37,220 nt of DNA from an uncultured Clostridia bacterium (GCA_947644575.1 CANRZX010000002.1:1-37220); one strand, 5' to 3'. Positions 1 to 7,479 are shown, numbered from the stretch's first letter. Made by a program: numbers and translations. Notes: generated by a model from the sequence alone, not told the origin.

Positions 1-1
1 C

Positions 2-784
2 GCCGAGGCGGCCAGCCTCGCGGCGGCCAGCGCGGCAGGCGTCTCCACCGGCACGCCGCAGCCGCACGCGGGCATCGGCCCCGCTTTGGCTGAAAACACG
101 GCCTACACGCCGCCTTCGGCCGCTCTGCTGGCGCTGCCCGAATCCGGGCGCGTGGATATGCGCTACTTCGACGACGCGCTGTTTATCGGCGATTCGCTCA
201 CGCGCGGCTTTCAGGAATACGCCAGCGGCATCCCGGGCGCGAAATACGCCGCCTATATCGGCGTCGGGCCGCGCCAGTTCATGGAGGGCCTTGTGCAGAA
301 CCGCGCCGGCGAGCAGGTAGCGGCCATCGACGAGATCCTTGCCGCCGCGCCCAAAAAGGTCTATCTGCTGCTGGGGACAAATTCGATGGCTACGCTGTCG
401 GACGAAGCGTTTTTGAAATATTATGAGGACCTGCTCGATTTTCTGATGCCGCAGCTCCCTTCGGACACCGTCTACTATCTGCAGGCGATCCCGCCCGTGA
501 CGGCGGCGAAAATGGAGTCGGACGAGAATTTTTCCCTTGCGCGCATCCGCGGCCTGAACGAAAGTCTCGCGGGGCTCGCTTATCGAAAAGGGATGTATTT
601 TTTGGACTTGTTCTCGGCGCTCGCGGACGAAACGGGCGCGCTGCGCGCGGACATCGCCTCGGGCGAAATCCATCTGAACGATTCCGGCTACAGCCTGTGG
701 CGGGAATTCCTCATCACGCACACGGCCTACCGGAAGGAGAATCCCTATTTGCCCGGTTCCCCCTATTACGTAACTGCTGGGTGA
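2..784 (+). CDS. SGNH/GDSL hydrolase, copy 1 (5'-truncated by window edge)
   Basis: The frame is open to the left edge; the TTG at 86 offered by the ORF track is internal, because the two paralogs downstream have about 110 more N-terminal residues with a membrane anchor. The visible part is the catalytic SGNH domain: block I FIGDSLTRGF (nucleophile Ser), block III LLGTNSM (Asn) and block V GEIHLNDSGY (His). These domains usually act as esterases or deacetylases on cell-wall or carbohydrate acyl groups; the substrate here is unknown. The residue three before the block V His is Gly, where the downstream copies have the expected Asp (DGLH, DGIH), so the Ser-His-Asp triad looks incomplete. It is the first of three tandem paralogs, 63 bp before the next. 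Confidence 0.85.
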   Translation, partial: AEAASLAAASAAGVSTGTPQPHAGIGPALAENTAYTPPSAALLALPESGRVDMRYFDDALFIGDSLTRGFQEYASGIPGAKYAAYIGVGPRQFMEGLVQNRAGEQVAAIDEILAAAPKKVYLLLGTNSMATLSDEAFLKYYEDLLDFLMPQLPSDTVYYLQAIPPVTAAKMESDENFSLARIRGLNESLAGLAYRKGMYFLDLFSALADETGALRADIASGEIHLNDSGYSLWREFLITHTAYRKENPYLPGSPYYVTAG

Positions 785-847
785 TGCCGGGCGCCCGGCG
801 CGATTTCATCCGCCGCGCGGCATCCGCAGCGTTCAAAGGAGACTATC

Positions 848-1888
848 TTGACAAAGCGCACCAATCGACAATTTCAAAAGAAGCGGCGCGTCCGGACGCT
901 GGCTGTCCATGCCGGGCTGGGCGTGACAATGGCCGCGCTGGCCGCCGGCGTCGGCTATGCCTCGCTACGCATCGTGCAAGGGCAGCCTCTGCTGCCCGCT
1001 TTGCCCTCGCTGAGGGGCTTTCCGCCGTTTTCACAGCCCGCGCAGCCGTCCTCGCTGTCCGGTGTCGAGGCACGGCTGGACGGCGGCTTTTCCGCAGCCG
1101 CCGGAGGGGAGGCCGCGCTGGCCGCGCTGGCCCCGCTTCCCGCCGAAGCGCAAACGCTTTCCGCCGTGTGGAACACCGCCGCCCCGCTCGCGCAGGCCTC
1201 CCCCACCGTCGGCGACACCCGCCTGCTGGCCGTGCCGGAAAACGGGCGCGTGTCCGACGATTATTTCCGCGACGCGCTGTTCATCGGCGATTCCGTCACG
1301 CAGGGCTTTGGCTGGTACGCGGATTACAAGGATTGGATGCGTGTCTGCGCCTATAAGGGCGTCAATCCGCAGCAGATCCTGCAAAACTTAGTGGGACGCC
1401 GGGCGGACGGCGTGACGCAGATCGAAATGTGGGACGACATCAACGTCCAGCAGGATGTGGAGAATATTTACATCCTGCTCGGCGCGAACGCGCTGCTGCA
1501 GCAGTCGGATGAGGCCTTTTTGAAATATTACGGCGATTTGCTGGATAAGCTGCGCGAGCGCTTTCCCGAAACACCCATCTATGTCCAGAGCCTCACGCCG
1601 ACGACGCAGGAATATGGGCAGAAAAAGCCCGCGCTGGCGCGCGACCATCTGCGCGCCGTCAACGAGGCCGTCGCGCGGCTGACGCTCAGCCGAGGGATGT
1701 ATTATGTCGACCTGTGGGAGGCCCTCGCCGACGGGGACGGCTATCTGCGGGCAGACCTGTCCGGAGACGGCCTGCACCTGCTTGACGGCAGCAAGTACCG
1801 CGTGTGGCTGGACTATTTGGCGACGCACACCGTATACAGCGCGCACAACGCGCAGTTCGCGCAGCCGGACGGCGGCGCGTACAGCTAA
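848..1888 (+). CDS. Membrane-anchored SGNH/GDSL hydrolase, copy 2
   Basis: 346 residues from a TTG start chosen because a Shine-Dalgarno AAAGGAGA lies just upstream. The order is a basic N-terminus (KRTNRQFQKKRR), one membrane segment at about residues 19-40, an Ala/Pro-rich linker to about 110, then an SGNH hydrolase domain. Block I is FIGDSVTQGF, block III LLGANALL and block V GDGLHLLDGS, so Ser, Asn, Asp and His are all present. This topology places the catalytic domain outside the cell on a flexible stalk. It shares long identical stretches with copy 3 (QSDEAFLKYYGDLLDKLRER), which points to recent tandem duplication. An extracytoplasmic esterase or O-deacetylase role is inferred; the substrate is unknown. 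Confidence 0.9.
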   Translation: MTKRTNRQFQKKRRVRTLAVHAGLGVTMAALAAGVGYASLRIVQGQPLLPALPSLRGFPPFSQPAQPSSLSGVEARLDGGFSAAAGGEAALAALAPLPAEAQTLSAVWNTAAPLAQASPTVGDTRLLAVPENGRVSDDYFRDALFIGDSVTQGFGWYADYKDWMRVCAYKGVNPQQILQNLVGRRADGVTQIEMWDDINVQQDVENIYILLGANALLQQSDEAFLKYYGDLLDKLRERFPETPIYVQSLTPTTQEYGQKKPALARDHLRAVNEAVARLTLSRGMYYVDLWEALADGDGYLRADLSGDGLHLLDGSKYRVWLDYLATHTVYSAHNAQFAQPDGGAYS

Positions 1889-1933
1889 ACCGGCGCGGAA
1901 AACAATCCGTTCTTACCTAAGGGAGGATGTCCT

Positions 1934-2989
1934 TTGGCAAAAGCAAAAGCGAGGACAAAAACAAAAAAGGCGCGGAGCTACCAATCGCAGCAGCGGCGGC
2001 GGCGCAGCCGGGCCATGCTGACACAGGGGTGCCTCGGCGTGCTGATCGTGGCGCTGCTGTTCGGCATCTCCTACGCGTGCGTGCGCATTGTCCACGGGCA
2101 GCCCGTCCTGCCCGTATCCGCCGCTCCGGTGGGCGCGCCGGACGGAGCCTCCGCGCCGCAAAGCGCGCCCGTGCCGCAGGCGCCGTCTGAGCCGCAGGCT
2201 TCCTCCGCCCCGGACGGCGCGCAGGCGGTGCTTGGCCCCGCACAGCCGCAGGCGCCCGCGCTTCAGGCGTGGAACACCGCCGCTTTGCAGGAGCGCACGC
2301 TGCCCTGCGACCTTTCCGAGAGCGATTCGCGCATGCTCGCTGTGCCGGAAAACGGCCGCCTGAGCAGCGAATATTTTCGAACCGCGATGTTCGTCGGCGA
2401 TTCGCTCTCGCAGGGCTTCGCCCTGTACGAACCGACGCGCGGCGTCGCCACGGTCTGTGCCTATAAAAGCACCAGTCCGAATCAGGTGCTGCAAAACTTT
2501 GTAGGGCAGCGGCCGGACGGCTCGCGCATCGAAATGTGGGACGATATTAAAATCCAGAACCCGAGCAATATTTACGTCCTGTACGGCACAAACGCGCTGA
2601 TCTCGCAGTCGGACGAAGCGTTCTTAAAATATTACGGCGATTTGCTGGATAAGCTGCGCGAGCGCTTTCCCAACGTGCCGATCTATGTGCAGAGCATTAC
2701 GCCCACCACCGCCGCGCAGGGCGCAAAGCAGCCCCCACTGGAAAACGGCCACATCCGCGCTGTCAACGAGGCCATCGCGCGCATGGCCACCGAAAAGGGC
2801 CTGTATTATCTGAACGCGCAGGAAGCGCTGACAGACGCCGACGGCAACCTGCGCGCCGACTACACTGGCACGGTAGACGGCATCCACATGAACCCGACGG
2901 GCTACGCCGCGTGGGCGGATTATCTGCTGACGCATACCGTGTACAGCGCCTACAACGCCCAGTTCGTCACCGCCGGCCCCTACGCGTAA
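1934..2989 (+). CDS. Membrane-anchored SGNH/GDSL hydrolase, copy 3
   Basis: 351 residues. The TTG start is chosen over the out-of-frame ATG at 1927 because AAGGGAGG precedes it at good spacing and the frame gives the same basic N-terminus plus membrane helix (about residues 28-48) as copy 2. A Pro/Ala/Gln-rich linker follows, then the SGNH domain with block I FVGDSLSQGF, block III LYGTNALI and block V DGIHMNPTGY. At the block II position copy 2 has YKGVN but copy 3 has YKSTS, so the oxyanion-hole Gly may be replaced. It is last in the tandem array; the 45-bp gap from copy 2 suggests co-transcription. Probable extracytoplasmic esterase, substrate unknown. Confidence 0.9.
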   Translation: MAKAKARTKTKKARSYQSQQRRRRSRAMLTQGCLGVLIVALLFGISYACVRIVHGQPVLPVSAAPVGAPDGASAPQSAPVPQAPSEPQASSAPDGAQAVLGPAQPQAPALQAWNTAALQERTLPCDLSESDSRMLAVPENGRLSSEYFRTAMFVGDSLSQGFALYEPTRGVATVCAYKSTSPNQVLQNFVGQRPDGSRIEMWDDIKIQNPSNIYVLYGTNALISQSDEAFLKYYGDLLDKLRERFPNVPIYVQSITPTTAAQGAKQPPLENGHIRAVNEAIARMATEKGLYYLNAQEALTDADGNLRADYTGTVDGIHMNPTGYAAWADYLLTHTVYSAYNAQFVTAGPYA

Positions 2990-3083
2990 AGCAAGCGCTG
3001 AATCAAGCGCCGCACACATTTCGGCGGTATATTTTCCTCCTTTTTTATCTGCAAGCCGCCCGTGCGAATATCCGAAATAGCTC

Positions 3084-3112
3084 TTGTTTTTTCCAGCCCC
3101 GTGTGTTATACT
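3084..3112 (+). promoter_or_regulatory. Sigma-A type promoter for rpsO
   Basis: A -35 box TTGTTT and a -10 box TATACT are separated by 17 bp and lie about 115 bp upstream of rpsO. This leaves a leader of about 110 nt, which in other bacteria can host S15 autoregulation; I could not assign a specific S15 site. Confidence 0.7.
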
Positions 3113-3228
3113 ATGAGCGCTGCTTTGCAAAGGCGGCGTTACCCGGACGCGGCGCGCGGCGCATCCCTCGCAGGAATACCGGCACGGCGTTCGAGGCATA
3201 TTTTTGAAACAGAAAGAGGAGTTGCACC

Positions 3229-3486
3229 ATGCAGAACAAGCAAGACATCATCGCATCCTGCCGCCTGAGCGAGAACGACACCGGTTCCCCCGAGGTTCAG
3301 GTCGCCCTGCTCACCGCGCGCATCAACCATCTGAACGAGCACCTGAAGGCCAACAAGAACGATAAGCACAGCTATCGCGGCCTTTTGAAAATGGTCGGCC
3401 GCCGCCGCAATCTGCTGACCTATCTGCAGAAGAAGGACATCGAACGCTATCGTGCCCTGATCGCAAAGCTTGGCCTGCGCAAGTAA
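3229..3486 (+). CDS. rpsO: 30S ribosomal protein S15
   Basis: 85 residues, close to the usual 88-89. S15 binds the central domain of 16S rRNA and is a primary assembly protein of the 30S platform. Family signatures are visible: [28 protein letters not shown], the basic block [12 protein letters not shown] and a C-terminal [12 protein letters not shown]. The ATG follows an AAAGAGGAG Shine-Dalgarno. It has its own promoter and a downstream hairpin, and is followed by pnp as in many bacteria, where rpsO and pnp are partly co-transcribed. Confidence 0.98.
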   Translation: MQNKQDIIASCRLSENDTGSPEVQVALLTARINHLNEHLKANKNDKHSYRGLLKMVGRRRNLLTYLQKKDIERYRALIAKLGLRK

Positions 3487-3494
3487 GAAAATCC

Positions 3495-3531
3495 GGAAAG
3501 GCAGGCGGTACAAGGAACCGTCTGCCTTTCC
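3495..3531 (+). terminator. Terminator-like hairpin after rpsO
   Basis: A 15-bp stem (GGAAAGGCAGGCGGT against ACCGTCTGCCTTTCC, one G-U) with a 7-nt loop starts 9 bp after the rpsO stop. No good T-tract follows (gcgtattct), so read-through into pnp or processing is plausible. Confidence 0.6.
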
Positions 3532-3736
3532 GCGTATTCTGTAGGGCTCAAACCGTCCGAAAAACCGCGTCCACTCTGTTTTCAGGCAGCTTCGGGTGCC
3601 GGCCGGGCCTTTTTTCTCCGGCCGCCCGAAACGTCCGCCGCGCCCGCCCGGGCGCGATCATCCGCCGCGGGGTTTTTGTCAAGCTGTCCCGAAGGGCGCG
3701 TCCGCCCGTTTGGGATTGTTTGCCGTCCGCGTGTTG

Positions 3737-3845
3737 TTAGCAATGAATCGAGCGCTTTTTGCCCCAGGCAGGGACGGCGGCATGGCCGCCGGGCCCCGTC
3801 CGACAGCGGCCGCGCCCAAGCGAAAAACGCTGGATTTATTGCTAA
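3737..3845 (+). promoter_or_regulatory. pnp leader: long RNase III-type stem-loop
   Basis: Positions 3737-3762 pair with 3820-3845 over almost their whole length: TTAGCAAT with ATTGCTAA, then AATC with GATT, AGCG with CGCT, TTTTT with AAAAA and GC with GC, broken by one mismatch and two single bulges. A GC-rich hairpin is nested inside (GGACGG at 3772, CCGTCC at 3796). In E. coli and other bacteria the pnp leader folds into a long duplex that RNase III cuts and PNPase then degrades, giving autoregulation. The position here, about 40 nt upstream of the pnp start, fits that model by analogy. The rest of the 398-bp gap from 3487 holds the rpsO hairpin and a CGGCCGG/CCGGCCG inverted repeat near 3600-3625; I see no convincing promoter. 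Confidence 0.6.
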
Positions 3846-3884
3846 AACACCGGCCGCCCCGCCTGTTATCAGGAGGTAAAACAA

Positions 3885-6020
3885 ATGGCATTGGAATTCG
3901 CGTCCAAGCGGGAGACCTTCCCCAAGTACCGTGTGTTTGAGACCGAGCTGGCCGGCCGTCCGTTCAAGGTCGAGACCGGCAAGATGAGCGGCCTGTCCAA
4001 TGGGAGTTGCCTGGTCCGCTACGGCGACACCGTCGTTTTGTGCAACGCCACCATGAGCGAAAAACCCCGCGAGGGTATCGACTTCTTCCCGCTCTCCGTC
4101 GATTTTGAGGAGAAGCTGTATGCCGTGGGCCGCATCCCGGGCAGCTTCATGCGCCGCGAGGGCCGCCCGGGCGAGAAGGCCATTCTGACGAGCCGCGTCG
4201 TCGACCGCCCCATCCGTCCGCTGTTCCCGAAGGATATGCGCAACGACGTCTCCGTTGTCATGACCGTGATGAGCGTCGATCAGGACTGCAGCCCGGAGAT
4301 CGCCGGCATGATCGGCACGTCGATCGCGCTTTCCATCTCCAACATTCCGTGGAAGGGCCCGATCGCGGGCGTGTTCGTCGGCCTTGTGGACGGTGAGATT
4401 GTTGTAAACCCCACCGAGAAGCAGCGCGAGACGAGCGATTTGCAGCTCACCGTCGCCGCCAGCGCCGAAAAGATCGTCATGATCGAGGCGGGCGCGAACG
4501 AGGTGGACGAGGCCACCATGCTCAAGGCCATCCACACGGGCGACGACGAGATCCAGAAAATGATCGCGTTCATCAACGGCATTGTGGCCGAGATCGGCAA
4601 GCCGAAGATCGAGTTCCAGTCGATGGAGCTCAACCACGACCTGCTTGAGGAGGTCAAGCGCGATTACCTCGACGCGTTCAAGGCCGCGATGGACACCGAC
4701 GACAAGACGGTGCGCGACGCCCGCCTGCTGCCCATCCGCAGCGAGTTCGAGGAGAAATACGCCGAGCAGTGGGGCGCGGGCGTGATCGAGGAGATCATGT
4801 ACAAGATGCAGAAGTTCGTCGTACGCCGCTGGCTGCTCGACGAGGGCAAGCGCGTGGACGGGCGCGGCATCAACGAGATCCGCCCGCTGGCCGCCGAGGT
4901 CGGCATTTTGCCGCGCGTACACGGCTCCGGCATGTTCACGCGCGGCCAGACGCAGGTGCTCACGGCGGTGACGCTCTCCGGCCTGCGCGACGCGCAGATC
5001 ATGGACGACCTCTCCACCGAGGCTACCAAGCGCTATATGCACCACTACAACTTCCCGCCGTACTCCGTGGGCGAGGCGCGCGCTCCGCGCAGCCCCGGCC
5101 GCCGCGAGATTGGCCACGGCGCGCTCGCCGAGCGCGCGTTGCTGCCCGTGCTGCCCAGCGTGGAGGAATTCCCCTACGCCATCCGCGGCGTGTCCGAGGT
5201 GCTCAGCTCCAACGGCTCCACCAGCCAGGCGTCCATCTGCGGCTCCACCCTGGCGCTGATGGACGCGGGCGTGCCCATCAAAAAGCCCGTCGCGGGCATT
5301 TCCTGCGGCCTCATCACCGAAGGCGAGCGCTGGATGACGATGCTCGACATCCAGGGCGTGGAGGATTTCCACGGCGATATGGACTTCAAGGTTGGCGGCA
5401 CGCGCGACGGCATCACGGCCATTCAAATGGATATGAAGGTCGACGGCCTGACATATGCCATCATTGAGGAGGCTTTCGACAAGTGCCGCAAGGCCCGCCT
5501 GTATATCCTGAACGAAATCATGGCGCCCGTCATTGCCGAGCCGCGCGCCGAGCTCTCCAAATATGCGCCGAAGATGCTGTCGATGAAGATCGACGTGGAC
5601 AAGATCCGCGACGTCATCGGCAAGGGCGGCAAAGTCATTCAGGAGATCTGTGCGAACTGCAACGCCAAGATCGACATCGAGGAGGACGGCAGCGTCTTTA
5701 TCTCCGCCATCGACATCGAGGACGCGAACCGCGCGATGCACACGATCAAGACGATCGTCGAGGATCCCGAGATCGGTGCCATCTACAAGGGCAAGGTCAC
5801 GCGCCTGATGACGTTCGGCGCGTTCGTCGAGATCGCCCCGGGCAAAGAGGGCCTTGTGCATATCTCCAAGCTTGACACGCGCCGCGTGGAGAAGGTCGAG
5901 GACGTCGTCGCCGTGGGCGACGAGCTGCTGGTTAAAGTCACCGAAATCGACCAGCAGGGCCGCATCAATCTGTCCCGCAAGGACGCGTTGGCGGATCTGG
6001 CCGCAAAGCAGGGCAAATAA
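3885..6020 (+). CDS. pnp: Polyribonucleotide nucleotidyltransferase (PNPase)
   Basis: 711 residues, normal length. PNPase is a trimeric cytoplasmic 3'-5' phosphorolytic exoribonuclease that can also add 3' tails, and is central to mRNA decay. Domains in order: RNase PH 1 (about 15-145, inactive-type), a helical linker, RNase PH 2 (about 310-540) with FTRGQTQVL, SSNGSTSQAS and the metal-binding GDMDFKVGGT, a KH domain with GKGGK near residue 577, and an S1 domain from about 634 with TFGAFVEI and GLVHISKL. The ATG follows a perfect AGGAGGT. Expression is probably controlled by the leader stem-loop. A hairpin terminator follows 12 bp after the stop. Confidence 0.98.
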   Translation: MALEFASKRETFPKYRVFETELAGRPFKVETGKMSGLSNGSCLVRYGDTVVLCNATMSEKPREGIDFFPLSVDFEEKLYAVGRIPGSFMRREGRPGEKAILTSRVVDRPIRPLFPKDMRNDVSVVMTVMSVDQDCSPEIAGMIGTSIALSISNIPWKGPIAGVFVGLVDGEIVVNPTEKQRETSDLQLTVAASAEKIVMIEAGANEVDEATMLKAIHTGDDEIQKMIAFINGIVAEIGKPKIEFQSMELNHDLLEEVKRDYLDAFKAAMDTDDKTVRDARLLPIRSEFEEKYAEQWGAGVIEEIMYKMQKFVVRRWLLDEGKRVDGRGINEIRPLAAEVGILPRVHGSGMFTRGQTQVLTAVTLSGLRDAQIMDDLSTEATKRYMHHYNFPPYSVGEARAPRSPGRREIGHGALAERALLPVLPSVEEFPYAIRGVSEVLSSNGSTSQASICGSTLALMDAGVPIKKPVAGISCGLITEGERWMTMLDIQGVEDFHGDMDFKVGGTRDGITAIQMDMKVDGLTYAIIEEAFDKCRKARLYILNEIMAPVIAEPRAELSKYAPKMLSMKIDVDKIRDVIGKGGKVIQEICANCNAKIDIEEDGSVFISAIDIEDANRAMHTIKTIVEDPEIGAIYKGKVTRLMTFGAFVEIAPGKEGLVHISKLDTRRVEKVEDVVAVGDELLVKVTEIDQQGRINLSRKDALADLAAKQGK

Positions 6021-6032
6021 TCGCATGTTCAT

Positions 6033-6067
6033 GGCGGCACGGCAAAATCGCCGTGCCGCCGTTTCTT
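6033..6067 (+). terminator. Rho-independent terminator after pnp
   Basis: A perfect 11-bp stem GGCGGCACGGC / GCCGTGCCGCC with a 6-nt loop, followed by GTTTCTTT, lies 12 bp after the pnp stop codon. Confidence 0.8.
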
Positions 6068-6117
6068 TGGAAATACAAGCCAGGAAACAACGCTATGAAG
6101 AGAAGGAGGCGTGTACG

Positions 6118-6630
6118 ATGTCTTTGGAAGCGGTGCGCCGCTATTTTGAAGGCTTCGGCATTGACAACCGTATATTGGAGTTTGGCGAATCCAGCGCCAC
6201 CGTGGAGCTGGCCGCGCACGCGCTGGGCTGCGCGCCCGCGCGCATCGCCAAAACGCTCTCGTTCCGCGTGGGCGAGGACTGCGTGCTCATCGTCGCGGCG
6301 GGCGACGCAAAGGTGGACAACGCCCGCTTTAAGGCGCAGTTCCACACCAAGGCAAAAATGCTCACACCGGACGAGGCCGTGGCGCTCGTCGGCCACGCCG
6401 TGGGCGGGGTGTGCCCGTTCGCCGTAAAAGAGGGCGTACAGGTGTATCTGGATGAATCGCTGAAGCGATTTGAGACGGTTTATCCCGCCTGCGGCAGCGC
6501 GAACAGCGCCATCGAGCTGACGCTGCCGGAACTGGAAAAATATTCCCGCTTCGACGCGTGGGTGGACGTCTGCAAGGCATGGCGGCCCGAGGAGACGGCA
6601 GCCGCAAGCGCGGGATCCGCCGCACCTTGA
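6118..6630 (+). CDS. YbaK/EbsC-family aminoacyl-tRNA deacylase
   Basis: 170 residues, the usual single-domain length of this family. Members are trans-acting editing enzymes that hydrolyse mischarged tRNAs such as Cys-tRNA(Pro) or Ala-tRNA(Pro). Visible signatures are the conserved Lys in RIAKTLSF (residue 45), the strand VLIVAAGDAKVD and the GGVCPFAV loop shared with the prolyl-tRNA synthetase editing domain. The C-terminus has the typical SANSAIELTLPEL segment. The ATG at 6118 follows AGAAGGAGGC. Which mischarged tRNA it edits cannot be told from sequence. A short Ala-rich tail extends past the domain. Confidence 0.9.
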   Translation: MSLEAVRRYFEGFGIDNRILEFGESSATVELAAHALGCAPARIAKTLSFRVGEDCVLIVAAGDAKVDNARFKAQFHTKAKMLTPDEAVALVGHAVGGVCPFAVKEGVQVYLDESLKRFETVYPACGSANSAIELTLPELEKYSRFDAWVDVCKAWRPEETAAASAGSAAP

Positions 6631-6637
6631 GCGAAAT

Positions 6638-6722
6638 GCGCGGCTTTTCCGACGAGTCTTTTTTCGCCGCGGCCTGAGCGGAGCGCGCAGTTTCCCGGAT
6701 GAGACTTTTTTTCGCCGCGGCC
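6638..6722 (+). repeat. Imperfect tandem direct repeat (two units)
   Basis: Two about 37-bp units (6638-6674 and 6685-6722) share the pattern GCGC-GTTTTCC-GA-GAGTCTTTTTTCGCCGCGGCC with a few substitutions. They lie just after ybaK, in non-coding DNA. Each has a T-run before CGCCGCGG; function unknown, possibly duplicated 3'-UTR sequence. Confidence 0.5.
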
Positions 6723-6748
6723 CCGGCAGGAGGCCGTTTTGCCGGGGC
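6720..6748 (+). terminator. Terminator-like hairpin downstream of the ybaK-like gene
   Basis: A 9-bp stem GCCCCGGCA / TGCCGGGGC with an 11-nt loop is followed only by cgtttgg. It is the best candidate transcript end for the upstream gene, but the T-tract is poor. Confidence 0.45.
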
Positions 6749-6818
6749 GTTTGGCGGCCCGCGCCGTCCGCGTCCGCGGAAAATTTTGAGGGAAATCTAA
6801 AAAACCTTGAAAAAGCCC

Positions 6819-6847
6819 TTGCAATTTTCGGGCAAATGGTGTATCAT
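6819..6847 (+). promoter_or_regulatory. Promoter aimed at tRNA-Asn (now at the partial copy)
   Basis: TTGCAA and TATCAT are separated by 17 bp. The expected start near 6854 is about 35 bp upstream of the tRNA-Asn 5' fragment, which suggests this was the native tRNA promoter before the insertion that moved the intact gene to 7280. Confidence 0.65.
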
Positions 6848-6887
6848 AAATAAGCGGTTTCCACGGAATGTGGGAAACACGGAATAA

Positions 6888-6914
6888 TCCTCCTTAGCTC
6901 AGTCGGTAGAGCAT
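6888..6914 (+). pseudogene. 5' fragment of tRNA-Asn (acceptor 5' strand and D-arm)
   Basis: These 27 nt are identical to the first 27 nt of the complete tRNA at 7280 (the match is 28 nt counting one upstream A). They cover the 5' acceptor strand TCCTCCT and the D-arm, then stop. The fragment lies directly behind the promoter-like sequence and cannot make a tRNA by itself. It is one arm of a direct repeat bracketing the AT-rich insert. Confidence 0.85.
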
Positions 6915-7278
6915 ATGGCACATAGGTAACCCAAAGACTGAGCATGGAATTTGATAGTGATTGTGCGATTTTTGGATACCACTTGCACTTGAATCCAAAA
7001 TTTCCTATTCTTCCAAAATTTCGCCGCGAATCCATCACTTGTCTGTGATGAATTCGCGGATGCAAATAGAATTTGCATCCGCGACAATCACTGCAAAATC
7101 GCAAATTTGTTTTTTCCCGCTAACGGTTAAGAGAGCGCAACCCATTCAATCCTTAATGGAAAACTAATGGAACACAGCGTTCCTTCCTATTTGAACATTA
7201 GGAGAGAGAAAAGTTCATTAGCTTATCCATCAAGGACAAAAAATCAATCGCCTCCTCACCCCAAGCGGAAAATATATG
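6915..7278. other. AT-rich, highly palindromic non-coding insert between the tRNA direct repeats
   Basis: About 364 bp, clearly more AT-rich than both sides. It holds two adjacent strong hairpins: arms CCGCGAAT-CATCAC / GTGATG-ATTCGCGG (7024-7059, one mismatch) and CGCGGATGCAAAT / ATTTGCATCCGCG (7055-7083, perfect), which share CGCGG. Longer complementary words flank them: AGTGATTGT at 6956 with ACAATCACT at 7084, and GCGATTTT at 6965 with AAAATCGC at 7095. Short ORFs here are antisense to the palindromes and look spurious. No protein-coding gene is supported. It could be a MITE-like repeat, an ncRNA or the remnant of a site-specific island. Confidence 0.6.
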
Positions 7279-7279
7279 A

Positions 7280-7355
7280 TCCTCCTTAGCTCAGTCGGTA
7301 GAGCATGCGGCTGTTAACCGCAGGGTCGTCTGTTCGAGCCAGACAGGGGGAGCCA
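7280..7355 (+). tRNA. tRNA-Asn (anticodon GTT), CCA encoded
   Basis: A full cloverleaf is visible: acceptor TCCTCCT pairs with AGGGGGA (one G-U), D-arm GCTC...GAGC, anticodon stem TGCGG / CCGCA with loop CTGTTAA (anticodon at 7313-7315), T-arm GTCTG-TTCGAGC-CAGAC, discriminator G and encoded CCA. Its own upstream DNA is the palindromic insert rather than an obvious promoter, so it may depend on read-through from 6819 and RNase P processing. Its 3' end borders the ICE, a common integration site. Confidence 0.97.
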
Positions 7356-7356
7356 G

Positions 7357-7397
7357 AAATGTCCGGTCGAAGCAATTTGACCGGACATTTTCCATTT
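7357..7397 (+). terminator. Terminator after tRNA-Asn
   Basis: A perfect 12-bp stem AAATGTCCGGTC / GACCGGACATTT with a 10-nt loop follows the tRNA CCA directly and is followed by a T-rich stretch. The word TCCGGACAT recurs at 7400, just beyond the hairpin. Confidence 0.75.
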
Positions 7398-7442
7398 TAT
7401 CCGGACATTCACACCATATATGGGTTCATAAGTTGATACTCT

Positions 7443-7479
7443 GCCCGGCTGGAACAAAACCAGCCGGGCTATTTTAATT
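7443..7479 (+). terminator. Strong terminator hairpin at the ICE left edge
   Basis: A perfect 10-bp stem GCCCGGCTGG / CCAGCCGGGC with loop AACAAAA is followed by TATTTTAATTT. It could insulate the ICE from chromosomal transcription. Confidence 0.75.

Noticed and set aside
697-1356. 219-codon plus-strand ORF across the first two SGNH genes
   Set aside because: Arg/Ala-rich out-of-frame reading of GC-rich DNA that overlaps two well-supported genes.
3582-6032. 816-codon minus-strand ORF opposite pnp
   Set aside because: It exactly shadows the PNPase gene; composition is His/Leu/Asp-rich low-information sequence typical of antisense frames in GC-rich genes, with no ribosome-binding site or motif.
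6844-7167. Several 60-90 codon ORFs in the tRNA insert (both strands)
   Set aside because: They run through the palindromes, share reverse-complement peptide segments and lack ribosome-binding sites; the region is better read as non-coding.
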